The notes beneath the pieces are model-generated. The model was not told the origin of the DNA and did no database searches. It worked only from the letters and a program-made list of their open reading frames with translations. Of a stretch of 64,000 nt of DNA, positions 32,230 through 43,926 are shown piece by piece. Position 1 is the first letter of the stretch. Each line of letters begins with the position of its first letter. The stretch comes from Pogostemon cablin. Lineage: Eukaryota > Streptophyta > Magnoliopsida > Lamiales > Lamiaceae. Both the position numbers and the translations under genes were made by a program. The DNA lies in assembly GCA_023678885.1 (NCBI GenBank), contig CM042955.1:22827835-22891834 (forward strand), given 5' to 3'.

Positions 32230-33662
32230 TGGGTATACCAATTATTTATTATTATTATTATCATAATTATAATATTATTTTCCTATTATAACTGTCTGTT
32301 CTTTTTTTTTTTCCTTTTATTATACTTCAAACCTGTAAGGTAATATGCAGTGTATAATTATCATTAATTATAACATTGTTTAAATATTTTAATTTCTCAA
32401 AAATATATTATAAGAAATTTCTCAATATCTTTTTTACAGGAATTAAATATAATTAATTTTATTAAAAACGGTAACAAATGTGTTGATTTATCCACATATT
32501 TATGGTTAATTAGTTAAACAATAAATAAAATAAAATAAAATACAAATTTTAGTACTATTTTAATTTTAGTTGCATGGTTATATGTGTAGAAATATAAGGG
32601 ATTTTATTTTTGACCTGATTGAAACAGTAGTAAAATTTTATTTTTAGAAAATGAAAATAAAAATAAAATATTCAACGGTTAAGATTACTTATATTTCAAT
32701 GTGATAGTATGAATTATTTGGGTGCACCGGGGTCACATGTGCACCCCTAGTATGACAATTGGAATATTTATATACAAAGGTGAATATATGAATATTAATT
32801 AATCCCATGACAAAGGATTATATTGGCTAACATACTAATCCCTTTTGGCAATAAAGCCACCTTTTACTATTACCAAATTCTATTTTTGTTACTAACAAAC
32901 TACCCCTTTTGATTAAACATAATTGAATATTATTAATTAATACTTGAAATATTAATCAAGGCGTATAAATGAACCCCATTTTCTATAATATTTACTACTA
33001 ACAGACTACCCCTTTTACTATAACTATATACATTCTAATTATTATAACATTTACAAAAGCTTCAAAATATAAATAATTATTAACATTCTTAAAATAAATT
33101 CGTAACAAAATTTATTATAGAAATGTGTAACTAATTTAATTGAAAATAATATAAAAATTTTTTCATCAGTTTTTTTCTAAGTATATAAATGTATATATAA
33201 TAATATGTTACTTAAATACATTAATAAAATAATTAAGTTTCAAATGAATATATGTATATTATATTTTGAAGGAAAAAAGAAATATTTAATTTTGAACAAT
33301 ACATAAAATAATAATATTATTTATAATGAAAATTTATATAAATAATTAAGATGACTTTTATTAGTTATAATATTTTCAACAATGAAAATCTATAACATTC
33401 TACACTTTTTTAATGATACGAGATTAACTTAAATTAATAATATCTCAATATTTCACTAATTAATACCTAATTAATATTGTTCATATATAACAAACACATA
33501 ATAATCATAAAATTAAAATAAAGACATATTAACCATAACATAATTACTTCGATTAACAGATCTAAGATTACGAAATTAAAATTTAAAAACTAATTAAAAG
33601 TAAATAAAACATATTAATGAAAAAAGCAACATAATATCCGATAATTTAGGCCAAAAAATTTC
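32230..33662. other. AT-rich stretch inside the MULE
   Basis: Very AT-rich DNA without a supported gene. It contains poly-T (32302-32313) and many TAATTATT words. I see no transposon ends in it. Confidence 0.5.
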
Positions 33663-33762
33663 TTAACTGCAGAACCCCGTCTTCCTTCTCCGGCAGGCCA
33701 ACTTCAATATTTTCACATCAATTTTCACCCACGGATGACTGAGTACCAGCGGCGGGTCCTAC

Positions 33763-34370
33763 TTAATCGCGTGCTGGCTCATGTTTGACACCCATTAGCA
33801 GACTGTCGCGGTTGGGTGCCTCCGTGAATAGCATTTCCAAGCGGTCGAACTCCGGCTCTCCATGATAATAGTAGCAGCGCACGAAGTGATCAGTCTGTAT
33901 TTTTTTTTATTCAATTTACATCAAAAGAGCACGATTTAATTTCATTCATTCTCAAGATTAGTCTATTTAGAGTGAAAAAAATTACATACTTCTATTACCT
34001 CAATTGCGGATTCCCAGACATCATCGGCAGCCATTACTCGATTTATTCTTCTGTCCCAGTAGACTCTCGGCGACATCGACAAAAGCCTTTTGAAACTAAG
34101 GTACCGGATCCTCAGTTTTGACGGCCTCTCAATGCAGTCCATCCAAGTAAACGCGGTGTCAAACAAGGCATTGAGGACAGTTGTCGCCCGCCCACAAGCC
34201 ACAGAGTTGAATTCCATGGGACCGAATTCATCAATTTTCTTGCAATGTAACAAAGTATTGATGAAGCATGAATCTCTCTCGGCTGTCCACTGCGTGCCCT
34301 CATAAATATTTTGTAATAGCTGATTAACTCCATTGCAGATTGAAGATGGAGGAGGCTGAATTGAAGAAGT
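33763..34370 (-). pseudogene. Myb/SANT-like domain gene, 5' part uncertain
   Basis: Minus-strand exon (about 34360-33999) with GTQWTAERDSCFINTLLHCK, then LRIRYLSFKRLLSMSPRVYWD and AADDVWESAIE. The donor is GAG|GTAATA. A second exon (33894-33763) reads TDHFVRCYYYHGEPEFDRLE MLF and ends at TAA. The order W-T-x-E...F-I...RY-LK...VYWD...VW...and the YYHGEP block are typical of the plant Myb/SANT-like (Myb_DNA-bind_3) domain, known from Harbinger-associated and host proteins. No in-frame ATG precedes the domain before a TAG near 34375. A start codon must therefore lie in an upstream exon (a pyrimidine-rich ...TTCAATTCAG acceptor exists near 34355) or has been lost. Type is given as pseudogene for that reason; it could be a real gene. 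It is divergent from the related gene at 36137. Confidence 0.55.
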
Positions 34371-34640
34371 GAATAACTAAGAAGTAATTGGGCCAGTTAA
34401 ATAGGAAATTACATACTGGAGTGGGAAGGGTGTGGATTATGCGCATGTACATAGTAGAAAATATGAAGGGTTGTGAATGGGTCAGACTATTGGCACGTTA
34501 ATCTCAACCGTCGCATTATTTACTGAGATATTCTCCACTGATAAATAGAAAACAGAGGGTCGTGTCTAATATCTATCTTTCTTCTTCTATTCATGATGAC
34601 TGATGAGATGTATCCATAAACTTGTAATACATACATATTG

Positions 34641-35900
34641 AATGGATACTTACACAAGGTAAATCAATTGCAGATTTTATTCTATCTAATTGTATTTTTT
34701 TTACCAACACGTTTTCCAATAAATCTATTGTAGATTTTATTCTATCTAATTGTATTTTAGATTTGAATCATTTAATTAAATATCTAGATATGCTTCTTTT
34801 TTATTTATTAATTTATCTTTATTAATATGTATGTAAACAATACAGAATTTTTTTTATATCTTTTAATTGTAGATTTTGTTTATCCAACACGGCCTCCAAC
34901 AAATCTATTCACTTGTTGTACACAGAAAGAAGATATCGATAAATGGATTTTGAGATGATAGTTCACAGTGTTTTAAAAATCCACACTTCAATTAAGCACA
35001 TTTTACAGGAAAAAATTTAAAATAAATATGTTTACGTGTAATATATATATTGCCTTCATTATCTCATACATATATAAACCCTTGTGACAAATGGGAATTA
35101 ATGTAACCCCTTTTATCAAGATATATGAATGAATTTCATCCATATTTCATACTGATGTCTTAATTAAATTGACATGGCAAAGCTCTTTAAGTTACAACTT
35201 GAGTGAATCAATTGTTAGATTTGGCAAACCCTAAATCCTAAACCCTAAAACCTTAAAAATGAAAAGCCTTAACCACATATAACACTATTAAATGGATACT
35301 TACACAAGGTAAATCAATTGCAGATTTTATTCTATATAAATGTATTTTAGGTTTGAATCATTTAATTAAATATGTAGATTTGAATCTTTTGTATTTTTAA
35401 TTTATTTTTATTAATATGTATCTAAACAATGCAGATTTCATTTTGTATGTCTTATAATTGCAGATTTTTTTTCTGTCCAACACAGCTTCCAATAAATCTA
35501 TGCACCTGTTGTATACAGAAAGAAGATCTCGAATTTGAGAGGATAGTTAGCAGTGTTTTAAAAATCCACACTTCAATTATAACACACATTACAAGAAAAA
35601 AATTAAAATAAATAATTCACCTCCATTACGTGTCATATATATGTTGCCTTCATTATCTCATAGATATATAAACCCTTCTGATAAATGGGAATTAATATAA
35701 ATCCTTTATCAAGATATATGAAAGAATTTCATCCATATTTCATAATGATTTCCCAATTAAATTGACGTGGCAAAGCTCTTTTAGTTACAACTTGAGTGAA
35801 TCAATTATTAAATTTGGCAAACCCTAAATCCTAAAACCCTAAACATGACCCTAAACCACATAAACTATGATCCCTAAACCGCACATACACTACAGTACCA
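34641..35900. repeat. 650-bp tandem duplication containing CCCTAAA words
   Basis: The block starting AATGGATACTTACACAAGG at 34641 is repeated from 35291 in the same order, with scattered differences. Each copy ends in a short AAACCCTAAA-type cluster (35228-35255 and 35818-35880) resembling the plant telomere repeat. No coding content is supported. Confidence 0.8.
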
Positions 35901-36136
35901 GTAAGATACCCACTTAAAATAGGTGAATACAAAAAGATTAAAAAATATTTTTATCACTGTCATAATGTAGTGCAGTTGTGCAGTGTTGAATGATTCTCTA
36001 TCAAGTGACATGTATATCACGTTATATTTTCCTGTGAGGTATAATTAATTTTGTGATATATGTGGCGGTTTATATGACTCATGTAACCCTATTTAAAGGT
36101 AGAGAGGCCTGAAAGAAAATAAACACTAAATCCAGG

Positions 36137-36929
36137 ATGAATCGTAGGGGTAAGTCACGTTCATATGTAAATCTATAATAGGTTTTTCTTGTGGGCACTG
36201 ATTATTCTTCTATTTAAATTTTCCTTTCGTATTTAACATCATCCAACTTTGGAAAGTTATTTGTAGTGACTCTTTTTTGTTTTATTTCACCGAAAATAGG
36301 ATGCAACTCAAACAGAAAGATCGATCAGATGTTTGAGGACTATCACAAATGGACAACGATTGAAGAAAAGTGTTTGCTGGAAATCGTATGGGAGTTTTGG
36401 ATGGATAGGAAAGTTCTGGACTTAAGTCCTTCAGTCAAAATTCTCGAAGAAATTGTAGGTGTTGCTCAGTACAGAATCAGTCCACACATAGGGCCAAAGA
36501 CTGTCTCCAAGAAGTTAATAGACTTGGCTAAGCGTTATCGACTCTGCCTTAAAATCTCGAAAGAACTGGGTGTATCATTCAACTCCAGATCTGATAAGTT
36601 CGAAGCCAACCAGAATACATGGGACCGTATAATTCAGGCACAATATTATAGTACTTTCTTTTTAAATCTTATTTATTCAACTACGGCATTTTATAATTCC
36701 TTGTGCATATTTTAAGTTGGAACCCAGCGCAGCCAAGTTCATCTCTGAACCTGAGCTACTCTGGTGGGACATGGACATTATATTCTCGGTTATGGATCAT
36801 TTCAAAAGAGATGCCTACGGCAGTGGTAGTGGATTGGGACGCCAGGAAAATGAACAAATTGTGGGAGTGGAGGGTAGTGATGCTAATGACGGGGTGGTTG
36901 AGGACGGTGATCCACTTGATAATATATAG
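36137..36929 (+). CDS. Myb/SANT-like DNA-binding protein, three exons, apparently intact
   Basis: ATG at 36137; exon 1 is 36137-36149 with donor G|GTAAGT. Exon 2 is 36300-36637 (YHKWTTIEEKCLLEIVWEFW, KTVSKKLIDLAKRYRL, FNSRSDKFEANQNTWDRIIQ). Exon 3 is 36717-36929 (LEPSAAKFISEPELLWWDMD and onward, stop TAG). Codons join cleanly at both junctions. Intron 2 would use a GC donor (CAG|GCACAA ... TTTTAAG), a rare but accepted class. The protein of about 187 aa has the Myb/SANT-like pattern (W-T...E-x-x-L-L-E...K-x-V...L...RY...F-x-x-x...W-D-R-I-I...P-x-A...F), then a Gly- and Asp-rich acidic tail. This is the only MULE cargo gene with no visible break. A TATTTAAAG box precedes it at about 36088. It is probably a nuclear DNA-binding or adaptor protein; the partner is unknown. 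Confidence 0.65.
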
Positions 36930-37159
36930 GGAGTTACCCTGAAAGTAAGACACTTGGTGAATGTTCCGTGGAGAAGAAGCCCTTCTTACATAATAGATGC
37001 ATATTTAAGACTTATTTTGCAATGTGTGTTGTTGTTGTAACTTGAAATAGGAGAATCTCGTGTCTGTTTAATTTTCAAATCTCAATGTAGTACCACCTCC
37101 ATCTAGATGGTTTTCTCTTTCCTTATATATCGGTGATTATGTGACCTTTACGAATCTAT

Positions 37160-38850
37160 TTTTTTTGGACCCTCTTTAATTAAAGCCCAAGTAGATATTT
37201 TCATAAGCAGGCTTAGTTTCCGATTGGGTAGATATATAAGTTACATATACTAAAGATGGGCCCGGGGTCAATATATACATCATGGATTGATAAAATAGAC
37301 CACTTAATCTAAAAAGGGTTTTCCTTTCTACTAAGGTAACCCATGAACTAAGCTTGGGCCAATATTCATCCATAAAAGCCCAAATACCAGGTTTAAGTTG
37401 TCAATTTGAGTTGGGATTTATGTTGCCACTACCGAAGATAACCCCGACCCAATCTTTTAAGCATTTTTTATTAAACTACACGATATTTTTAAGGTTTCTG
37501 AGGCGAATGAAGGAGAACTATAAATAACATTGGGCTCAGTTTCGTCCATCAAAGCCCAAGTACCAGGTTTTTGTTGCCGATTGGGTTGGATTTTATGTTG
37601 CCACTACCAAAGATGACACCGGCCCAATCTTTTAAGCACTATTTATTAAACTACACGACATTTATAAGTATTTTGACCCGAATGAAGGAGAACTATAAAT
37701 AACATTGGGCCCAGTTTCATCCGTCAAAGCCCAAGTAGCAGGTTTTTATTGCCGATTGAGTTGGGTTTTATGTTGCCACTACCAAAGATGACCCCGGCCC
37801 AATCTTTTAAGCACTCTATATTAAACTAGAAGATATTTATAAGAATTTTGACCCGAATGAAGGAGAACTATAAATAACATTGGGCTAAGTTTCATCCGTC
37901 AAAGCCCAAGTACCAGGTTTTTATTGCCGATTGGGTTGGGTTTTATGTTGCCACTACCAAAGATGACACCGGCCCAATCTTTTAAGCACTCTTTATTAAA
38001 ATACACGACATTTATAAGAATTTTGACCCGAATGAAGGAGAACTAAAATAACATTAGGCCCAGTTTCATCCGTCAAAGCCCAAGTACCATGTTTTTGTTG
38101 CCGATTGGGTTGGATTTTATGTTGCCTCTACCAAAGATGACACCGGCCCAATCTTTTAAGCACTATATATTAAATTAGATGACATTTATAAAAATTTTGA
38201 CCCGGATGAAGGAGAACTATAAATAACATTGGGTCAAGTTTTATCCGTCAAAGCCAAAGTACCAGATTTTTGTTGCCGATTGCGTTGGGTTTATGTTGCC
38301 ACTACCAAAGATGGCACCGGCCCAATCTTTTAAGCACTCTTTATTAAACTACACAACATTTATAAAAATTTTGACCCGAATGAAGGAGAACTATAAATAA
38401 CATTGGGCCCAGTTTCATCTGTCAAAGCCCAAGTACCAGGTTTTTGTTGTCGATTGGATTAGGTTATATGTTGCCACTACCAAAGATGACCCCGGCCCAA
38501 TCTTTAAGCACTCTATATTAAACTAGACGACATTTATAAGAATTTTAACCCGAATGAAGGAGAACTATAAATAACATTGAGCCCAGTTTCATCTGTCAAA
38601 GCCCAAGTATCAGGTTTTGCAGATTGGGTTGGGTTTTATATTGCCACTACCAAAGATGACACCGGCCCAATCTTTTAAGCACTCTTTATTAAACTACACG
38701 ACATTTATAAGAATTTTGACCCGAATGAAGGAGAACTATAAATAACATTGGGCCCAATTTCATCAGTTAAAACCCAAGTACCAAGTTTCGATTGTTGATT
38801 GAGTTCATATTTATGTTGCCAATACCATAGATGAGTCCGACCCAATAATC
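37160..38850. repeat. tandem array of about 175-bp units
   Basis: The anchor word AATGAAGGAGAACTATAAAT recurs at about 37505, 37681, 37855, 38031, 38205, 38379, 38553 and 38724, giving eight units with spacings of 171-176 bp. A diverged half unit or two precede it from about 37160. Each unit has GGGCCCAG, AAAGCCCAAG, GATTGGGTTGGG and CCGGCCCAATCTTTTAAGCA. No reading frame persists. It lies inside the MULE between the Myb/SANT-like gene and the Ulp1 gene. Confidence 0.93.
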
Positions 38851-39385
38851 AAGTAATAAAATATTGTTTCTTAGTTGTGTTGAACTTGGCACTTATAATA
38901 AATTACAATATTAATAATAAAAAAAATATTAGTGTGATGACATTTAATAAATACATAATAAAGATAATACATAAATAATGGTATACTTATAAGACAGATA
39001 GGGAAAATACGATTTTCTTTTATTTTTATGATTTTTTTATACACAAATATAAAAACAGATATATTATTAAGTAGGATTCTAATTATTTTTTTACAAATAA
39101 CGTCGATTAAATCATACGCAACATAACTAGAATATTAGGATACATAATATTAACTTAGAACTTAATTAAGTCCCTGCAGTAATGGGTCACGTACAATAAT
39201 GCTGGCATATATCCCAATCAGATCATTTTTACATCATGAAAGAGATACAGGGTGCAGTAACAAAGTAGAAAGGTATTAAAACTAAAAAATACACGCGATG
39301 CACATGCAAAATGTTAATGCCTTGTCACTTTAGTTTCGAATGGCATACAAATCTCCACAGAGCAGTCGTCTATATTCATCAATAT
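38851..39385. other. AT-rich stretch between the array and the Ulp1 gene
   Basis: No gene supported. It probably holds the 3' end of the Ulp1 gene on the minus strand. Confidence 0.4.
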
Positions 39386-42365
39386 TCATTTTTTCAGTGT
39401 GTCCAATGACCTTAGCCCTACTGCAGCCTCAAGATAAAGGCAGCAAAACAAACCACAATCATTGCCAGTCACATGCTGTGGTAATTTCGTTACCTTCTCA
39501 ACTTTGAAAGGCCACTTCACATCAACGTCTTTCCTGATATTGCAATGGTCAAGTAGACTGCTAATTACCCTTCCAAACATCTGAAATTGTGGAATGTAGA
39601 ATCTCCTCGTTGTTCTATAGCTCGAATCATATATCAGGATCTTATTATTACGAAATTGAACTTCATACAGAACCCAATGATTGCCACGAACATGGGCCAC
39701 TCCAAAGAACTCCGCTTCATTCCAATTCTGACCAAAACCTCCTTTAGGGAATTCACCTGTCACGTAACCCAAATACGTCTTCTCATTCTCTTCCCAGTCC
39801 CAAACTTCTTCCCTTTACAGGGCTTTCTCCCATACCCCAGCAATTCCTGTCATCCTTTGCTGCACCTCAAATACAATGGATTCAAATGGATAGCCAAAAA
39901 AAATTACAAAGTTATAAAGCACAACACCGATTAACAAAAAGTTGCATTCATACCCAGAAAATGAACTCTACAATAGTCCACCCAGTAGCAAGACACTCTG
40001 AAGACCTTTTCACATTATGGACCACGAGCTCAATCAGCATATCAAGCATCTGAGATATCAAAACAATGTAGTTTTCAGTTCGGCGTCACTTTATTTCGTA
40101 TATATTCAATCATCTATCACATATACCTCATCGTCTATCCATTCTCCGAATTTGAATAGACAATCAAAAAAGGATGGCTGCATAGATGATTGAAATCCGT
40201 GCCCTAAGGTTATAAAATTATTGTCCGCTTTCTTATTTGCCGAGTACCAGGCATTGAAGGAATTTGCAAAATGATCAGCACAGTCATCAATAGGTGTTTC
40301 GGGATAGGACACATACCATTTTTCTCTCTTTTTTTCACGTCTACTCTTTCAATCTGCAGAAATCTTCACCCCAGGATTACCTTTCCCCCTACCTCGTCCC
40401 ATTTTTTTACAAATGTCGCTTGCAGATTACCCTAAAAATAAAATAAACATTTGAATTGAGATTATCTTTTGGTTATAAAAATGGTTTGACTAATACAAGT
40501 ATCATCCAATTTATTAATTAGAATGTTGTTCCCTTCAACACTTCAAACACAGTGTCCTCAGTCATCGCTACTGAACAATACCCAGTTTCCCCTGCCGCAT
40601 ACACCTCTATAGACTGTCAATTTAAAAAGGACAATATTAATAATAATTTCCTTAGAGGAGCCACGTAAAAAATTCAATCATTATTTAAGTGCAACACACA
40701 GATTTCCTGCATGACATATATTAATTTACCTTGCACAAACGGTCTGCTTCAGTAGGCATATTGCCCTCCTCCTGCCCCATTTCACCGGTCCTGGTGGGAA
40801 CACCAATGTCATTCTTCTCATTTTGATCGCTACAATGCATGGGAATATCAACTGTCTGCATTAAACCATGCTTATAAACTGTCTGCATTAATTCACAATG
40901 CTATACCACAAAAATCATTAAATGCACAATACCTCATTCTCACAATCTACATTCACTGCAGGTGATACTGGTACTCCATTATCATTTTTCCCTGTGTTTA
41001 CATCACCCGTGTACGGTTTTGCAACTCCGACTGGTTCAGGGCCCTTATTTTGGTCTGTGGGACCCTCTCCTGTAGTTCCTTGCATGATGCCAAAATAGAG
41101 CATCAGCATACGAATATTAAGACTGTATTCTTCTAGCCTGCTCTGTGTTTTTTCATTCTCACTCACCAGGTGCCTCACCAGTCGATATCTTTCTCTGTTA
41201 GATGGTGTTGTATCACCATCTCGCAAGACCATATCATCTGCACCATACCTATTTCCATCAGCTGATGAGTGTGATCTCTTTATTGCATCTTCAAACTGGA
41301 CGTCCTCCACTGTCTCATTTAACAGCACTGTCTCCCACTGGACAGCACTCAAATAGCATGAGGCTAACTTCTCATTAGCAGTGGGCTCCAACCGTCTCTT
41401 AATGACAACCTACAGATGCACAAAATAAAAATATTAAAGTGCTTACTCTAACCCTTTTCACCATTTCATCTGATACACTATTCATAAAGTTATCACAACA
41501 TACGTGATCTCCACTCAGATCATTTCCGCGAAGATCCATGAAAACTGACTTCTTCAGATCAGAAGAACGTGGAGTAGAACAGCACGACCATTGAAGGATT
41601 CTGGGAATTTCAGTGTTCTTTAGAATGCAATATCTCGAGGAGAGCTGTTATTGCTTCATTAGCCCAGACGAGTAAAGCATACGTAAACCCGTTAGCATCT
41701 ACAAACTTCTTAGAAATCTTAATCTTCTTTCTCGAATCATTTTGTTCACTTCCACAGGGTCTAAGGCTATGTCTAATATCGAAAGCCAAGAATTCCCAGG
41801 ATACTCTACCCCATGGATACGAGTTGAACATCTCCAAATCATTCGCCAGCCAAATATAATACATATCAACCTTCTTGGGCCTATGCCCTTTGCTCAAAAG
41901 CATCCCATATACCACCCATAAAAAAGCTAGCTTCACACTATCATCGCTATCTCCATTCTACTTAAAGCTTTTCTTGAATGCCGACTCTATCATGTCCACA
42001 GTAACTACATCGACATCAAGGTATCATTTTTTTATTGTATCACTCTCAACTGTTCTAGGTTTGGAACTGAAGTTTAAACCCGTTACAAGGGCAAACTTGC
42101 ACGGCCCAAACACTGCCTCCTGCCTATTCACATGGAATATTATTCGGTCTGTGCATTCTGACGTGTCCTGCGAGTAAATCAATTGCAAGTAAAGTTGTCC
42201 CTGAAAATTCATTGGGGGGATTCTCAAGAAATGTCCAAAGCAGCTCTGCTCGAACTGCGTGAGCTGTGTAGCATTTAAATCCTTCCTAATCTTGGCAATC
42301 ACTGACATGTCACAGCGATCTGTCACCCTTGCAAAGTGTCGATCTTGATGACTTACGAGAGCCAT
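39386..42365 (-). pseudogene. DUF1985-Ulp1 (C48) cysteine protease gene carried by the MULE, decayed
   Basis: It starts MALVSHQDRHFARV at 42365. The first part has the DUF1985 pattern (MSVIAKIRKDLNATQLTQF, CFGHFLRIP, FALVTGLNF, then VKLAFLWVVYGMLLSK). Later exons include 41409-40932 (acidic and Ser-rich linker), 40855-40740, a basic stretch near 40430, and 40312-40106 (FANSFNAWYSANKK). The last exon (about 39895-39386) holds the peptidase core with NHWVLYEV (catalytic His), YDSS (Asp) and GNDCGLFCC (Cys). The triad is preserved. Breaks: stops at 42024-42026 and 41958-41960 and one near 39815, a frameshift near 41615, and an unclear exon near 40560-40435. The protein would be a SUMO or ubiquitin-like protease, the cargo typical of Ulp1-MULEs. 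It is transcribed inward from the right end of the element. Confidence 0.82.
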
Positions 42366-43028
42366 GGTCAGACCATCTGCAATACGTCACATGTACACTG
42401 CCTTTAACATTGTATCTATATGAATATCATTCTAAAACTACCATGCAATAGGCCATTAAAACACATATTTCACCAGAACACTTCTATTCTGCCTATTAAT
42501 TTACAGATACATTCAGTTATCATCTTTTTTCTTGAATTTACATCGAAGAGCATCAGCATTGCTTACTGAATTCATAATAATTCATCAGATATAAACATCT
42601 ATGATCTACACCATCCAAATATGATATGATTGTAAAATATTATAGATAGCTCATTGTACTGGGTGGAACAAACAACTTGGAAATTTCTCAAATCTTTATT
42701 CTGTTTCATTTAATATTTACAAAAATCAACATCCTCTACACAGGTCGCCCATGCAATTATCTATCTAAGCCATCCACCAAACAATAGCTTTTTTTCTCCG
42801 ACGACACCAGCTTTTTTTAAATTAATGCAGCCGAGAGGATTGCTTCTTCTCAGCTCCTGGACTTTTCAAATTTGGGCGTAGATCTCTTCTTCGATGATCC
42901 GAAAATATTCAAAACATTTAGGGATTAGGGTTATATAAGGTCGAAATTTCAATTAAGGGTTCTTTCCCCCCAATTAGGCAATCCGGATCAGTGGTTATAC
43001 AACCCAAATCGATTTGTGAAATTAATAA

Positions 43029-43158
43029 ATCGGCCGGTCTGATAAGGGGATATCATAGTAATTACACCCACTAAATGGTTATATTCCCTTGAAAATTGAA
43101 TGGTTGGTGGGAAAACTTGGAAGCCTCTACCCACTTGCATAGAATTCCAATTTTACAC
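43029..43158 (-). repeat. right terminal inverted repeat of the MULE
   Basis: Reverse-complement start GTGTAAAATTGG aligns with GGGTAAAAATAT at the left end. AATTACTATGATATCCC and CCGGCC lie at nearly the same depth as in the left repeat. Confidence 0.65.
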
Positions 43159-43167
43159 TTAAATATC
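43159..43167. repeat. right target-site duplication of the MULE (TTAAATATC)
   Basis: One mismatch to TTAAATATA at 16355-16363. Confidence 0.65.
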
Positions 43168-43830
43168 CTACACATTTGGGTATGTTAGTTGATCTATTAT
43201 TCCATGTTTGTTTTGGAATTTTTTGGTATCTTAAATTTAAATTTTATATCAAATTATGTGAGAAAAGAGATGAGAGAGAATAAAAATAATAATTATATAA
43301 TGGCTAATTATTCGGTGCACGTGCACAGTGTACCCACTTTTAGAAACATATACAATTATGATTAAAAATATACTCCTTCCGTCCCACAAAAATTTGCATG
43401 TCTTTTCCGACACGGAGAGTAAGAAAAGTGATAACTTTTAGGGGTATTATGGTATTTTTTTATAATAAATACTCCCTAAGTCCGCTTTCAAGGTATATAC
43501 TTCCTCCGTTCCATGCAAAGGGGCGCTTGCTTTTTATACGTGGATTAAGGAGTAGGGAGCGGTTATTTGCACCCCCAAATTTAACCCCAATAATTTATAG
43601 AATTAAAATATGATAATGAAATAAGACGTAAATACCCTTTTATAAATAATATAATAAAATTAATTATAATTAAATTTTTAAATGCACCCCAATCAGATAT
43701 CTAAATGTACCTCATTGTTATAATTATTAAGCCACGATCAACCCTAAACCCTTCTGCATCAGCATAATATCATGGAATAAGCAAAAGCTAGGGTGCAAGG
43801 TGAACCTGGTCGATGAAATTTTTTAACCAA

Positions 43831-43836
<6 letters not shown>

Positions 43837-43921
<85 letters not shown>
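43837..43921. repeat. (TA)n microsatellite, about 85 bp
   Basis: Uninterrupted TA dinucleotides; length is likely polymorphic. Confidence 0.95.

Positions 43922-43926
<5 letters not shown>

Larger units (their letters stand above)
16364..43158 (+). mobile_element. giant Mutator-like element (MULE) with transposase and Ulp1 protease genes
   Basis: Both ends start GGGTAAAA or GTGTAAAA and form diverged inverted repeats with shared landmarks at the same depth. These are AATTACYATGATRTCCC followed by CCGGCC, whose first base is 124 bp in from the left end and 121 bp in from the right end. The flanking 9-mers TTAAATATA (16355-16363) and TTAAATATC (43159-43167) agree at 8 of 9 positions, the duplication length expected of Mutator. 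Without the copia insertion the element is about 16.3 kb. Transposase (plus strand) and DUF1985-Ulp1 (minus strand) genes converge from the two ends as mudrA and mudrB do in MuDR. Ulp1-carrying MULEs are known (Kaonashi in Arabidopsis, CUMULE in melon). Both of these genes are broken, so the element is probably inactive. Confidence 0.75.

Noticed and set aside
37160..38850. CRISPR-like regular repeats
   Set aside because: The repeat unit is about 175 bp with no short repeat/spacer alternation, in plant DNA; this is a tandem array.
43837..43921. (TA)n tract as a matrix-attachment or replication signal
   Set aside because: A plain microsatellite; nothing else supports a function.
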